A stretch of DNA of 6,215 nucleotides from positions 1 to 6,215 of the forward strand of contig JAPPKT010000198.1 in NCBI GenBank assembly GCA_028819675.1, in the 5' to 3' direction. Made by a program: the position numbers and the translations under genes. This document shows, one piece after another, positions 5,264 to 6,215 of the stretch (the first letter of the stretch is position 1; every line of letters begins with the position of its first letter). Below the pieces are notes generated by a model, which saw nothing but the letters and a program-made list of their open reading frames with translations, was not told the DNA's origin and made no database searches. This DNA is from Caldilineaceae bacterium (lineage in GTDB: Bacteria; Chloroflexota; Anaerolineae; Caldilineales; Caldilineaceae).

Positions 5264-6181
5264 ATGACCCACCGCAAAGCAATCTACTGCATGGCTCTGG
5301 CAGCCATCTTTTTCAGCACAAGCGGCCTGCTGATCAAAATAATATCTGTGGGGCATCTGCCCCTGCTTGGAGTCCGCGGCGCCGTCGCTGCCCTGACAAT
5401 CGCTCTCTTCATGGCGCGCCCGTTCCTGCCCTCGCGTCGGGCTCCATCGGCTGGCTCACGCCCGCGGCACTCGAATCCCCGGCTCAACTTCAACTGGTCG
5501 CTCCCCCAACTTGGCGGGGCATTCGCTCTCGTCGGCGCGCAGGCCTTCTTCATCATTGCTGCCCGTGAAACCACCGCCGCCAACGCCATCTTCATCCAAT
5601 ATACCGCACCAGTATTCGTAGCCTTCTTCGGCATTCACTATCTCCGCGAGGCCGTGAGCAAGCTGGACTGGCTTGCCCTTGCGGCGATTGTAGTGGGGCT
5701 CCTCTGCTTCTACAGCGACGGGCTCAGCGCTGGCGGTGCGGTCGGCAACTTCTTTGCCCTCCTTGCCGGCCTCACCTTCGCCTGGTTTCTCCTCTTCATG
5801 CGCAAACAAAAGGACTCGTCCACCATCGAAACCGTCCTGCTTGGCAACGTCCTCGCTGCGCTCCTCGGCCTCCCCTTCCTCTTCGGAGCCGCGCCGACCC
5901 CGGCCGACTGGGCTGGCATGCTCTTTCTCGGCGTCTTTCAGATCGGTCTCCCTTCGATTCTCATTGCCCTCGCTATCAAAGAGTTGACAGCGGTGGGAGC
6001 CGTCCTTATTCAGACCTTGGAACCGATTCTCAATCCCGTGTGGGTCCTTCTCTTCATCGGCGAGATGCCCACGCCCCTGGCGCTGCTTGGCGGAGCCATC
6101 GTGATCGGAGCAGTAACCTTCCGCTCAGTCCTGGCCAATCGGTTGCGGCGCGTGGCGGCTGCCTCCCAGTCCACAGCATGA
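5264..6181 (+). CDS. EamA / DMT superfamily transporter
   Basis: The 305-residue membrane protein has two homologous EamA (DUF6) halves, about 6-150 and 160-288, giving about ten transmembrane helices. The paired half-signatures are visible: AANAIFIQYTAPVFVAFFG (105-123) in the first half, and AVGAVLIQTLEPILNPVW (243-260) followed by GE (266-267) in the second. Family members are drug/metabolite transporters, commonly exporters of amino acids, nucleosides or other small metabolites across the cytoplasmic membrane. The substrate cannot be predicted. A basic, Pro/Ser/Arg-rich loop at about 52-76 separates helices 2 and 3 and is longer than usual. ATG 5264 puts the start just before the first helix but lacks a ribosome binding site. 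A gap of 102 nt, a possible promoter and a tandem repeat separate it from the glycosyltransferase run, so it may be transcribed alone. Confidence 0.88.
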   Translation: MTHRKAIYCMALAAIFFSTSGLLIKIISVGHLPLLGVRGAVAALTIALFMARPFLPSRRAPSAGSRPRHSNPRLNFNWSLPQLGGAFALVGAQAFFIIAARETTAANAIFIQYTAPVFVAFFGIHYLREAVSKLDWLALAAIVVGLLCFYSDGLSAGGAVGNFFALLAGLTFAWFLLFMRKQKDSSTIETVLLGNVLAALLGLPFLFGAAPTPADWAGMLFLGVFQIGLPSILIALAIKELTAVGAVLIQTLEPILNPVWVLLFIGEMPTPLALLGGAIVIGAVTFRSVLANRLRRVAAASQSTA

Positions 6182-6215
6182 CAACGCAAGAACGACCACT
6201 GTGACCCGCTCGATA

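Noticed and set aside
6201..6215. GTG at 6201 as the possible start of a next gene
   Set aside because: Only five codons are visible and there is no clear ribosome binding site.

Overview
This is a GC-rich bacterial window (roughly 60-65 % G+C by eye, with strong preference for C- or G-ending codons). All six recognisable protein genes lie on the + strand and are closely packed. Nothing in it fixes the taxon. The combination of a YeeE/YedE thiosulfate-type permease, DoxX-like membrane proteins and CslA-like/DUF2064/DPM1-like glycosyltransferases suggests an environmental bacterium, and Chloroflexota is a low-confidence guess. I see no rRNA, tRNA, CRISPR array, transposase or phage gene.

Region A (1-1894) looks like a small sulfur-compound module. 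The window opens inside the C-terminal end of a DoxX-like membrane protein. Next comes a complete YeeE/YedE-family permease whose only three cysteines sit in the three positions expected for thiosulfate relay. After a 41-nt gap with a clear AGGAG ribosome binding site comes a second, complete DoxX-like protein. The two DoxX-like proteins resemble each other and bracket the permease. The inferred job is uptake of thiosulfate (or a related reduced sulfur compound), possibly linked to its oxidation at the membrane.

Region B (1895-5161) is a 194-nt intergenic region followed by three glycosyltransferase genes in one overlapping run. These are a processive, membrane-bound CslA/cellulose-synthase-like GT2, a DUF2064 (TIGR04282-type) GT-A protein that probably starts at TTG 3564, and a soluble DPM1-like GT2. 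The gene ends overlap by 4 nt and 31 nt, so they are probably translated in a coupled way and work on one glycan or glycolipid pathway. The DUF2064 gene is unusual. Its N-terminal extension is encoded partly by a 75-nt imperfect palindromic element, and it carries a Pro/Ser/Thr-rich insert of about 42 residues in the catalytic domain.

Region C (5162-6215) is a short AT-richer spacer with a possible promoter and a perfect 14-nt tandem duplication ending against the start codon of an EamA/DMT-family transporter. The last 34 nt hold nothing that can be assigned.

Most of the window is ordinary. I do not see a convincing new defence or mobile system. The points most worth checking are the DoxX-YeeE-DoxX arrangement, the repeat-derived coding extension of the DUF2064 protein, and the tandem repeat before the transporter.
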